This document shows, piece after piece, positions 54,530 to 64,000 of a stretch of DNA of 64,000 bases. The notes beneath the pieces are model-generated. The model saw nothing but the letters and a program-made list of their open reading frames with translations, had not been told where the DNA came from and searched no databases. The stretch's first letter is position 1; every line of letters starts with the position of its first letter. The stretch lies in the NCBI GenBank assembly GCA_019914945.1, contig CM034106.1, positions 9,982,001-10,046,000 on the forward strand, in the 5' to 3' direction. The stretch comes from Typha latifolia (taxonomy: Eukaryota; Streptophyta; Magnoliopsida; Poales; Typhaceae). Both the position numbers and the translations under genes were made by a program.

Positions 54530-55191
54530 ATTAAGAGTGGAATCCACGTCTCTAAAAGCAATAACAAGATTACTCACCTCGGAGAACACTTCGTCACCCT
54601 CAAGGGAGCCAAAGCAGCATGATTCAAGAGAAGATTGCTCCAAGAAAAGTCTCTCCGGCTTGAAGAAACCCAACGAGGACGTCAGAAAGGATCTAATTGA
54701 TAATCGACCAAGATTATAGCGGGGATCAATCAATATTGGGAAATCGAGATCGAGATAATAGCGGGGATCGATCAAGATTGGGGAATTCGAATAAAGGTTA
54801 TAGCGTGGATCGATCAAGATTGGGGAATTCGAATCAAGATTATAGTGAGGATCGATCAATATCGAAGCCGTCAAGGAGATTGAGATTTGAGGAGTTTCCA
54901 GATCAAGATTTGAGCAGAATCGAGATCAAAATCTAAGCCGGCATTGAGATCAGGATCGAATCGGAAACCGATGTAAGATTGAGATGGGAAAACTTGATTT
55001 CGAAACGAAGAATCGAAAAGATAGAGATCGGGAAGAGGAAAGAAGACGTCTTCTAGGATTTCTTCTTCTTCAACTGCGCTCTCTGTTCTTGGCCTCAGGG
55101 AAGGAGAGGAGGCAACATTTTGATTTGGAAATGGCGCTCGAAGATGAGGGCTGAGGGTGTGAGGGATATAACTTTATATAGGCGGCACGTG
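54530..55191 (-). promoter_or_regulatory. orphan minus-strand promoter and possible leader exon
   Basis: On the minus strand, CACGTG (55191-55186) is followed by CTATATAAAG (55181-55172), a G-box next to a TATA box. Downstream is a pyrimidine-rich, leader-like stretch without a long ATG-initiated frame, which includes the 42-bp repeats. It ends with TTCTCCGAG followed by GTGAGT near 54580-54575, a good splice donor. No coding exons could be assigned to it further left, although the 281-bp repeats contain more donor-like sites. It may be a decayed gene, a long noncoding RNA or a promoter fragment. Confidence 0.4.
54711..54875. repeat. 42-bp tandem repeat, about four copies
   Basis: Units start near 54711, 54753, 54796 and 54837, each with AGATTATAGCGGGGATCGAT-like sequence followed by CAAGATTGGGGAATTCGAAT-like sequence. 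The minus-strand reading gives repeating ILIDPRYNL peptides but has no ATG at its start, so it is more likely untranslated leader. Confidence 0.85.
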
Positions 55192-55886
55192 GGAATCGGT
55201 AATGCTGCGCTCGACTACGGAGGTGAGCTCACCGATTCGCCTACCGCTGCCGAGCCCAGCTGCTTCGAAGGGTGTGGGATTCGTGTCGACTAGATTAGAC
55301 AAGATTATCGGGGTAACACGAGACCAGACTCTTTAGACTTTTAATTGCTTCAATCGACGAAACTTAGAGACCAGGTTCTATATCGAAGTCCAGTGGCCCG
55401 TTCGATATTATGGTGATAACCAATAGCTAAATTGAACATGATTCAAGTTCGTGGTTACATGCTAGTGAATCGGTATCAGGTAGATGAGAACATGCAAAAC
55501 CGTAGATATAGGTTTTAAAAAGTTCAAACAATTTAAGCATCGCTCACTCTGGACCGTCTCAAAATATCTAAGAATTGAATTCAAATTTCTTCCTCATTAC
55601 ATGCAAATGATGTGAACAAGCTTAAAACTAAATGGCGAACCATAAGTAATTACTAGTTGATGTTTTCTGGTCAGAGTTGTTCCGCATTAAATGATGATTG
55701 ATAGGGAGACTTCCAGGTTCATCTCATCACGTAATCTCCAGGCGTGCCACGTATCTCCAGCAATATGCCGCTTTCATCCTCAGGTGTCCACGTGCTCCTG
55801 GTGCTGGCAACCGAGACCCTCAACTCTATCCTCTTCCTCGTTTATATCTCTCTATTCACATCTCCAGTCCCCCGTCCTTCACAGCT
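55192..55886 (+). promoter_or_regulatory. promoter of the LTI65-like gene
   Basis: The G-box CACGTG, core of an ABA-response element, is at 55789-55794 in the context CCACGTGC, about 95 bases before the ATG. Another ACGT core is in GCCACGTATC near 55746. A TATA-like TTTATATC lies at 55841-55848, 39-46 bases before the start codon. This arrangement fits the ABA- and cold-responsive control known for the family. Confidence 0.65.
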
Positions 55887-57680
55887 ATGCAGGCAACGGC
55901 TAAAGCAACGGTTGCCCACGCGGTTCCTACTCCCGGCCATGTCTACGAAGACGACCCACACCGATCCGGTCTGCATGCCGGTACGCTTACCATATGCATG
56001 CAGTAAACTAGCAAGTAAAGCTAGCGTTTGTTTGTATTAACTTCGTTTGTAGTCATTGAAGGCGAAGAAGAGCATCACGAAAAGAAACCGGTCTTGAAGA
56101 AGGTGAAGGAGAAGGTGAAGAAGATTAAGGATACCATCAGCAAGAAGAGGCACGACCATGATCACCATTCAGAAGAAGAAGAGGAGGAGGAGGAAGAGGA
56201 AGGGTACCATGAGGACGACGAAGATAAGCTAGTAGAACCCGACCCGGAGGTCCATGGTGCCCCTAGTATGTTCTAATATACTCATGCACAAATTATGTAC
56301 GTAATTCCTATATTGATTACCGTATGATCGTGATTCTACGGTGATGATGGCAGTGTACGATACTACCGCGATTTCAGATATCGTAACCGACCAAATGAAC
56401 AAAGAGCCGGAAAGGATCCGTTTAGGAGACTTCACTGGACCCCTTGAAGAGGACCCTTCTTCACCGATGTCCGCGAATCCTGCACCAAGAGGTACTTCAT
56501 TCTAATTTAGAAATTTTGCACATAGAACCCCATGTAAGGCAACTTTGCAGTTTAAGCCACATTTTGATCATTTCCAGTGCAGTGACATTTACTTTTTCAT
56601 GTCTAGCTAAGTTTGCCTAGATTTTAAGCTTAACGCTTTCGAAATAACTTATACTAGTCTTAGGATTAAATTATTTTGTGACGTCCGTTGGCGTAACTTT
56701 TTCCCTTTATACGATGGAAAATGTAGGGGTTTCGTAAGTAACAAAATGCAGGTGTGAAATGTAAAATACAGGACTTGTTACTTGAAATTTTGTCTCGAAA
56801 GTTGGCCTTAACTTAACTGGACAAATCGATGACGTGTCGTACAGGTGGAGAAGAAATAGGAACATCAGCTGTCATCCAATCCTTCGAGGCGATGACCGTC
56901 ACCGACCAGCCCGAAGACCGTAAAGAAGCGGGGTCCACTTCCCCCACCACGCTGCCCCACCCAGATGAGACGTCTAAAGGAGAGGAGCATCAGAAGAGCT
57001 ACGCAGAGAAGCTCAAGTCCGCAGCTCTGGGGACCACCGAGTACGGTAAGAAGATCGCATCAACGGTGTATGATAAGGTTGCAGGGGCAGGGACTGCCGT
57101 AATGGCGAAGGTGCACGATCCTCATCCTAGCGGGACCACCGTAACGGAGGGTGGCGAGGTGGCGCATCAGGATAAGGGGGTGTCTATGAAGGAATACATC
57201 ACGGAGAAGCTCAAGCCGGGGGAGGAGGATAAGGCGCTGAGTGATGTAATAACCGACGCGATCCATAAGAGGAACGAAGAGATCGAACACAAGGTTAGGG
57301 AAGAGGCGACGGGAAACGAAGGGAGAACTGAGGGGGCGGGGGTCGTTGGGAAGATACGTGGAGCGATGACTTCATTGATCGGTGGAAACGCTGGATCCCA
57401 TGCTTCGCCGGTTGGCAAAACGGAAGTGGAAGGTATAACCTAATTATATTATACCTTTTTCCATCTTATTGCGGGCTGCCAACTGTCCTATCCGAAGGAA
57501 ATTTAGTAGTCGAGCGCGTATTTCCTATGAAACATATATAGTTGATGAAATACTCTACCAATTTTTTGTTTATTTTGGAATGGATATTCTGTTTTATTTT
57601 TATTTGCAGGTCATGTAGCTGAGGGCTCGCCGCAGAATCCAAGCCCCGTAAAGGATATCGGTGAAAAATCCGATATGTAG
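55887..57680 (+). CDS. LTI65/RD29-like (CAP160 family) stress-induced protein
   Basis: Five exons (55887-55980, 56053-56265, 56354-56491, 56845-57432, 57610-57680) give 367 codons plus stop. Residues 32-102 are Lys/His/Glu-rich, with a run of about ten Glu. Later come the family signatures SYAEKLKSA...EYGKKIASTVYDKV (from residue 200) and GVSMKEYITEKLKPGEEDKA through about residue 289. The protein is highly hydrophilic with no membrane segment, as expected of the low-temperature-induced 65/78 kDa group that accumulates under ABA, drought, salt and cold; its biochemical role is not settled. The coding exons are GC-rich. Length is moderate for the family. The first ATG after a TATA-like box is used. 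A G-box in the promoter supports ABA control. Confidence 0.9.
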
Positions 57681-59061
57681 ACATGCAGTAAAAGACGTGC
57701 AAAGCGTCATGGCCAAGTTTTTACCGTTTGGTTAATAGCTAGATATTGTAAGTAGTTGTTTGTTCTCTTGTGCTCTTGTTGGTGCTGATGGACTTGGATG
57801 GAATAATTATGTTGCATGGATCTCTAAAGCTTTGTAATGATAATTTATGTATGTCCATGAGAATAATATTTGGTGTTAACAGTTGCAAATCTTTAACACG
57901 CGACCGTAACTCTCTGCGGTCTGCAGTCTCACATTATGATCGGTCCAAAGGTGATTCGACCATCTTTTCGTAGCATAGGTATACAAGTTGCTTCGATGCG
58001 ATGTTATCAACTATGGGTCTTAGAACTTTTTTATTACACTTATGTTTTAATATCCTTACTACTGAGAGGAGAGTAATATGCTATAAATTGAGATGAAGTG
58101 ATTACAGTTATTTATACTAATCATGGGAGTTTGTATGTAAATTTAATTGTGAATGTTTAGTTAGTATATAAATTTAATTGTGAATGTTTATTTTTTAGAT
58201 AAACAACTAATAAATCATTAGCAAATTAACTGGATAACTTCAATTGGACGAGGAAGTTGGTAGTTAAGTAAAATTTTGATTATAGAGGATTAGACTAGAT
58301 TTATAAATAAAGTGTTTGCACGCAAAGAAAAAATTCATCTTAATATGGAGTTATAAGATTAGGAGCAAGTAAAAAAAAAAAAATCTCTCTAGCATTTTCT
58401 TTTTGTCTTTCTCACTTTGGTGGATCTTCCTAATCTTCATTTTTCCTTTTCCTTTTCTATTTCCTTTTCCTCCCTCTTGCTCTCTCTATCAGTAATTTGT
58501 ATTTTAGGACAACTTGACAGTAATCTGTGTTTTAGGATAACTTGAGAGGGCCACGGGTGCGGCTGCAATCGCAGTTTGTCAATCGCCTAGTATTGCCCGT
58601 CCGTGACTTTGGCAGACAAAAATAAAACACAAAAAACTTAGCCTCATCAGAATATTGTATGATGACCAAAGGATTCGCTAGCTCTGAAGATGCACCGACG
58701 GTGACCAAGGAGAATGGTTTGTGCTTTTGGTTTGGCTTGGTCTTAATTTACCCAAAATCGAAGCGAAGAGAGATTGTAAACAATATAAAGGAAGGAGATT
58801 AATATTAAAAAAAATTAATTTTTTTTAACATTCTTATTATAACGTTGAGTATTATTACCTTTTTGCAGCTTTTGATCGCTGACAGTAGCGGCTCTATTAG
58901 TAGTTCTGGCTAAGTATTAATATATTTTCTTCTATAAAAAAAAGTATTATTATCTTTTAATTATTTAGCATTTTTAGGATCTAATTAGTTAGATTTCTTC
59001 GCAAGCCTATCGTGCCTGTTGATAGATAGGTAGCGATTGATATATTGAGACATATCAAGAT
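57681..59061. other. 3'UTR and AT-rich spacer
   Basis: The LTI65-like 3'UTR probably runs to about 57870 (AATAAT near 57863). A short duplication, TAAATTTAATTGTGAATGTTTA, occurs near 58138 and 58168. The rest is AT-rich with no recognised gene. Confidence 0.5.
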
Positions 59062-59865
59062 ATGTATCAAGTGAAATCAGTTGAAGTGGCAAGAGAAGTG
59101 AATGAATGGATTGAGAAAGACAATGGTGGGCGCATTAAAGATCTCATTCCTAGTCAATCCGTGGATGAAAACACTAGGATTATACTTGTCAATGCGTTGT
59201 ACGTCAAAGGCATGTGGGCTGAAAAGTTTGATAGGTCTGCAGCTTAGAGAGGAGAATTTCATCTCAAATGACATCTTTTAAGTGTTTTGTTAAACTCATT
59301 AGACTCTATCACCAATGAACCTGAATTTCTTACTGAGTTTGTGTCTTGGTGGACTGCTCAGTCTTTCAAGATTCATACTGTTCTTCGCGTAGTGCCACCG
59401 AATGGCCAAGCGAGAGGCTTGCTTTTAAAGTGTCTGCTCTCTCCTTTGTAATTTTGTACCTGACTGCTTGTTTAAATATGTGTTGTATGGTTTGTAACGC
59501 AGCCAAGTATATAACTTGTTCTTAGGGTTCTTATTTTATTTTCTCTTTCTTCTATTGTATTATGTTGTAATTGATTGCTTGAAATAAATAATAGGATCAA
59601 TAATCTATAGACTTTCTTTAAAAAAAATGGTGTAACCATCCTAAGAACCTTCGGATGAGAAGCTTTTTATTTCACCACGAGGCAACTGTCGAACTCCAAG
59701 AAGAGGCACTACAGCTGCCGCTGCAACTGCATTACCTTCGAGGCCATTGTGTTACGTCTCCCAAAAACTTTGTAGCAGACCATCCATTCATTTTTTGCCA
59801 CAACAGAGGAGATGAGTGATGTCATGTTCTTAGGACATGTCACTAATCCCATATCAATGGAATAA
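59062..59865 (+). pseudogene. serpin (serine protease inhibitor) fragment, broken
   Basis: At 59062-59245 a frame reads KSVEVAREVNEWIEKDNGG, IKDLIP and VNALYVKGMWAEKF, the mid-serpin helix and strand region, then stops. At about 59670-59865 the C-terminal serpin signatures occur: FHHEATVELQEE, the reactive-centre hinge GTTAAAATA, FVADHPFIF and FLGHVTNP, ending in TAA. They lie in three different frames, so at least two frameshifts separate them. The N-terminal third is missing, and the roughly 400 bases between the parts do not encode the expected strands. Instead they look like a 3'UTR ending in an A-rich stretch (59618-59628). Plant serpins inhibit proteases through the reactive-centre loop; this copy cannot make a working protein. 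Confidence 0.8.
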
Positions 59866-60959
59866 ATATGTTACCAAAGATATGAATTGTATAAAGAGAA
59901 AATGTGCTGCTTTTTTGCCAATATAGCAGGTTAGTTTTTAGGGAGAGAAGATCTCCATTGATAGTAAGGATTAATAAAAAGCCAAGTGACATAATATTCT
60001 GTAGTTTATCTGAATAAGGTGGATTCTTTGAGCCATGTAGAATGATGCGAAGATGTTTGCTGCGTTTCTGTAAGCACTTGAAACAGAAAGTGGTGTAAAT
60101 TTGAAGGGAAGGAGAACCTTCTATCGACTGTCACTGTAAAGAGGATTGCAGAACAAATAACATACGAGTTTCAAGGTAAATGGACATTAGATATGTGGCG
60201 TTTAAAAGTATCCGTCAACAGCTTTGGCTTGGCAATGAACTTCTCGGGATCTGACCAACAAATGCTGGATAACGGATCTGCCATACAATTAATCACACAA
60301 TCACTGGTAAAAGAATATGGAATCACACAGGTACTTCTACTTTGTTTCTTAAGGCAGGCATCGGCTTCAGTTCTTTATTTGGACGATATTTTAAGAGAGA
60401 TAAAAGGAGGCAGCGCATCATTGATACAACGGGTGATATATAATTATATATACCACATGATGCCATTCGAATATGATTTCTAGTGGGCAATATAAATTGT
60501 CAGTGCAGCTTAGAAAGCCCATTCGAATATGATTACTTGGTGATATTGCACAAGCAAAACACTGTGTACTCACCCCACCAAAGGTCATAAATTATACTGG
60601 AGGTAGTTTTAACTAAAGGTTTTTTTTTTCTTGAATGTTAACTATCCTATTGTGTTGCTTTCTGACATCTGTCGTTTAAGTAAAGATATCAACGTTAAGC
60701 ATAATAAGCCATTCGTCATAATACGAAATCTAGCATGCGTGCATGCAACTTATACGCCGATTTGTCTAATTTTAAGTGCAACAATTTCACCAGTACACGA
60801 GAAGTTTATAATAGAGATCTTCATATCTTTATAATAGCCATCTTTTGCTTATAATAGTAGACTCTGGAATCAGAGGCGTAGAACATTCTTTTTTCCTTCT
60901 GGTATGTAAAATTATTTGCATAATTTACCTCACTGCTCCCGTGATGTTTTGATGTTGCA
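59866..60959. other. spacer beside serpin fragment, unassigned frame
   Basis: A 96-codon plus-strand frame (60193-60483) has no recognised family. It may be debris from the same decayed locus. The rest is AT-rich, and the right end is the 3'UTR of the minus-strand HMA gene. Confidence 0.4.
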
Positions 60960-61612
60960 TCATTTCTTCTCCTCTTTTTTATCTTCTTTCTTTTCTTCTT
61001 TTGCAGGTCCAACTGATACAACGTCAATTTTTCCAATCTTCCTCAACTTCTTGGCAATCGCCACTGTGTCCATTTCACCTGTGATGGTCATCTTTTGCTC
61101 CTTCAGATCAGCAGCTATGGAATCAATCCCTGCCCCAGAATAATAATGCACACATTTTTATATTATACGGCATAAAATCTTATATTCGTTAGATACGCAT
61201 ACTAGATAATACATGCTTATTTACTGATGTGTACGCAGCTGAACTCTACGTTATTTTCACCGACTATATGTAATTAATCTCTTATTTTCATAGAATTAAC
61301 TCCTACCTTATTTTCCTTCTCAACGGATAGAAGAGAATTTATTGCTAAATTATTGAAACAACTGAGAATATAAATCATCGAAATATCAGTTTTTCAAAAT
61401 AATTACCATAGATGTCTGCAACAGCTTCTATAGCCTTTTGCTTTGTCTTCTCGTCATTCATGGCCAGAATTTTCAGCACCACTTTCTGCTATGTTATGAA
61501 ACCAGAATGAGTGCAGAATTAGAAGGCATGGAACTTGTACTAGTGCAGAATTGAAAACTGAAAAAAGTTTGGATTTGAGGATGATCTGATGACAGAACTT
61601 TACTTGCGCCAT
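60960..61612 (-). CDS. small HMA-domain protein (HIPP-like, no CXXC, no CaaX)
   Basis: Three minus-strand exons, complement(61604..61612), (61407..61485) and (60960..61129), give 85 codons plus stop. The first coding exon is only nine bases (Met-Ala-Gln). The protein reads KVVLKILAMNDEKTKQKAIE, then GIDSIAADLKEQKMTITGEM, VAIAKKLRKIGKIDVVSVGP and a Lys/Glu tail KEEKKEDKKEEKK. This is the beta-alpha-beta-beta-alpha-beta fold of the heavy-metal-associated domain of plant HIPP/HPP proteins. The usual metal-binding CxxC in the first loop is replaced by MNDEK, and no C-terminal CaaX prenylation box is present. It may therefore act by protein binding and not metal transport; that is inference. Some rice proteins of this type are effector targets. 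Introns are GT-AG and the phases agree. A pyrimidine tract precedes the ATG. Confidence 0.88.
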
Positions 61613-64000
61613 CTGACGGGAAGAAAAGGGAGAGTGGCTTTTAGGATGCTTTCCTCTATGGCACGAGCAATAGCAACCGGCAAAGATGGGGGAAGTGGAC
61701 TATTCGTGGTATATATTTGTTGTCCTTGCTGATTAGTGCAAGACCCAAGGTGAGTTCTGATGTCCTTTTCTATTTGGTGCTGTCTGATGTCACCAAATAG
61801 AGCGGAGCTTACGGATGTAATTGAGCCGAGCTTGATGTAGCGTAGCTCTGAATTTAAATTAATTTTAAGCTTATATTTATGATCGTGAATTAAAATAACT
61901 TTAATTCGGATTAATTTCAAGCTTAAACCGAGCTCAAGGTTTAACGAGCCATTGAATAAGCAATTTTAAGTCTTAATTAATTTAAACTAAAATTTGAATC
62001 TAACAAACTTGAATTAAATTAAGCTTAAGTTAGGCTTGAATCAAACTTAAAATAGACCATTTAAAAATATAAACTAATAAAAATATTTATGTATTTAGAA
62101 AAAATATGATATGATTAAAATTTAAAACTAAACTCTATAAGATCAGAATACATAATAATCTACTTAAATAAAATTTAAAATACTACATGATTATAACATA
62201 GTATAAAAAATATTACTTATGTTATATATATTATAATTATTTGAGTCTTATCAAATCTATATGATCAAGCTTGGCTTAAAATTATTTTTAAGCATATCTT
62301 AAACTTAACTCATTTTCAAGTCGAACTTGATGAGCCATATTGAGCCAAGCTCAAGCTGCCTTTGTTATTTATTTTGTTGATAGCACTAGTGGAATTTTAG
62401 GTAGAGCAAAGGGTGGTTCCTATTAGAGGATATGCATTTGTGAGCAGGCGAGCTGGGCCACACATTCATAGCGGTCGTCGATCCAAGGATCTGGCATGCG
62501 CGCAATCTCATACAAAGGGCGTAAAATTTTCTTTAGCATTAATGTTTCCTTAGGGAAAGGAAAATTTTCACCTCCAGTTGAATTAATGGTTTCGAGTTGC
62601 CAAATGAGGCTAGAAGAGGTACTCTCTTCTGCTTTCATGGTTGCTCTGCTTTTCATTTTCTTTTTTTTCTTTCTGAATCTTACGAGTGCCATCCGACGAA
62701 CATTTCTTGAGGTTTATTTGTTCACAAAAATCCATCGGATTTTATTTTCTTTAAAATCAGTCAAATATTTTTTTTAAGATAAATACTTCAATATCTATTT
62801 AAAATTTACAATCATAATCTACCTAATTTTCATATCCGGTACCAATTCTAATACTATATTATATATATAAAATAATATATTAGTTAAGAAAATTAAATTA
62901 TGTGTATCTAACTTTTAAATTGTACCGTTTAAATATATTTTTGTTAAGAAGGATAGGAATGGCATAGAAGAAGAGCTATTTTTTTTAAAAAAAAAATCTA
63001 TGGGAACTCGAAGTCTTGATCGTCCAATTCATGGGTTACTTCACTTGCCCTAAGAAATCATTTTATAAATTGGTAAATATTTGATGGATCCTCAATTCCT
63101 CGTAGGGGAACAAAAGCATAACGTTGAGAAATGAAAGTCACGTAAATACTGTTGGGTTGCCTGGAATTTTGACAACAACGAGTACGTTCTAATTTGTACG
63201 GAGGATAATAATATAAATTTGGTTATTTGTACTTTGCCCGGTGTGGTATGGCTAATTTCATAAAGAAAAATTATATAATTTTAACTTAAGCACTTAATAC
63301 ACTTGATCTTAATCAAAATATAATAATTATAATTTTCGTCATATTTGACTTAATCAAATATCGTAGATCTTTGTTAGAAATAAAATTACGAAGAATTGAA
63401 TAGACTTTTTAAAATATTTAAAATAATACTGATTAAAATTTTAGATAATTAAAATATTATATATTTATCATATTTTTGCCATTCGAAATCCAATAAGTAT
63501 TAGTTTAAATGTATTCAAAAGTTTATTTAATACTTTATAACTTTGTCTTAAATTTTTTTTGATATCTAGTTTAACTAAATATAATGAAAAAATAGAAATT
63601 ACATTTCAATCGATTACAGTTTGGTTAAGTGGTTAAATTAAAATATTCGAGGGTCTTATGATAAATTAAAATATTCGAGGGTCTTATGAAATTGAGTCAA
63701 ATCACAAAAGATAAAATATAATTTTATTTAGTTATTTCATATATAATTATGTATAAGTCAAGCATTTAACTAAAATGAAAATATGAAATCAATAGTATCA
63801 AAGGGTATGTTACCGGTCCGAATATATCGTATCTTACAACCAAACGCACTCTAATCCCATAAATAAGTATAGCTGTTACAGTGTTCTATGTACAGACTTG
63901 CAATAGTTAATCGCCGTTTCCAAGTTTATTGCTGACACCTGTGATCGCTATAAGTGTGACAAATGCTCCTCGACTCCTCTCCAGGTTTTAAGACAAACAA
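61613..64000. other. AT-rich spacer at the right end
   Basis: The HMA gene's leader lies just right of 61612. From 61800 to 62370 there are repeated GAGCCGAGCTTGA- and GAGCCAAGCTCAAG-like words in AT-rich DNA, typical of old noncoding repeat sequence. An 89-codon minus-strand frame at 62423-62692 has no recognised family. The last 1.3 kb is AT-rich without features except a 28-bp tandem duplication. Confidence 0.45.
63634..63689. repeat. perfect 28-bp tandem duplication
   Basis: The word beginning TAAATTAAAATATTCGAGGG occurs at 63634-63661 and directly again, unchanged, at 63662-63689. Perfect identity suggests a recent slippage event. Confidence 0.95.

Noticed and set aside
54485..54874. 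A 129-codon minus-strand frame with ILIDPRYNL repeats as a repeat protein
   Set aside because: It has no ATG at its start, and the peptide repeats simply reflect the 42-bp DNA repeat, so a leader exon is more likely.
60193..60483. A 96-codon frame as the serpin's missing middle
   Set aside because: It lies after the serpin C-terminus and its sequence does not carry serpin signatures.

Overview
This is plant nuclear DNA: intron-rich genes with GT-AG boundaries, long AT-rich spacers, microsatellites and retroelement debris. The genes are typical flowering-plant families. GC-rich coding exons in the second MYB and in the LTI65-like gene, set in AT-rich spacers, suggest a monocot, perhaps a non-grass commelinid such as a palm or pineapple relative; I cannot name the species.

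Layout. (1) 1-4852: the 5' end of a LIM-domain gene (minus strand, running off the left edge) faces a complete CFIm25/CPSF5 gene (plus). (2) 4853-10382: no recognisable gene. (3) 10383-11730: an R2R3-MYB of LAF1/MYB18 type. (4) 11731-14993: a possible degenerate LTR and a three-copy tandem repeat. (5) 14994-20703: a nine-exon DHH1/DDX6-type DEAD-box RNA helicase (plant RH6/RH8/RH12 group). (6) 23148-25187: a second R2R3-MYB, of the MYB17/MIXTA/MYB41-related type. (7) 27187-29554: a remorin on the minus strand. (8) 29555-43449: mostly spacer, with one probable 75-residue single-exon gene near 36 kb, an inverted pair of dispersed repeats (31.4 and 37.5 kb), two strong hairpins (40.3 and 41.3 kb) and a 27-bp direct repeat pair. 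(9) 43450-48834: a 1053-residue protein with an NT-C2 domain and long coiled coils. (10) 49-55.2 kb: AT-rich DNA, the 3' end of a decayed Ty3/gypsy chromovirus with part of its LTR, tandem repeats, and an orphan minus-strand promoter. (11) 55887-57680: an LTI65/RD29-like stress protein gene with a G-box promoter. (12) 59062-59865: a broken serpin. (13) 60960-61612: a small HMA-fold protein (minus). (14) The rest, to 64000, is AT-rich spacer.

The genes do not form one pathway; this is ordinary gene neighbourhood structure. Several relate to RNA processing (CFIm25, DHH1-like helicase) and several to stress, membrane or surface biology (remorin, LTI65-like, HMA protein, second MYB). I found no convincing new biological system. 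The items most worth a second look are the remorin that lacks the usual C-terminal cysteine, the HMA protein that lacks both metal-binding and prenylation motifs, the serpin remnant, the tandem 281-bp units carrying palindromic splice-donor-like sites, the orphan promoter with 42-bp repeats, and the 40.3-kb hairpin. All exon models were made by eye from reading frame, splice sites and remembered family sequences.
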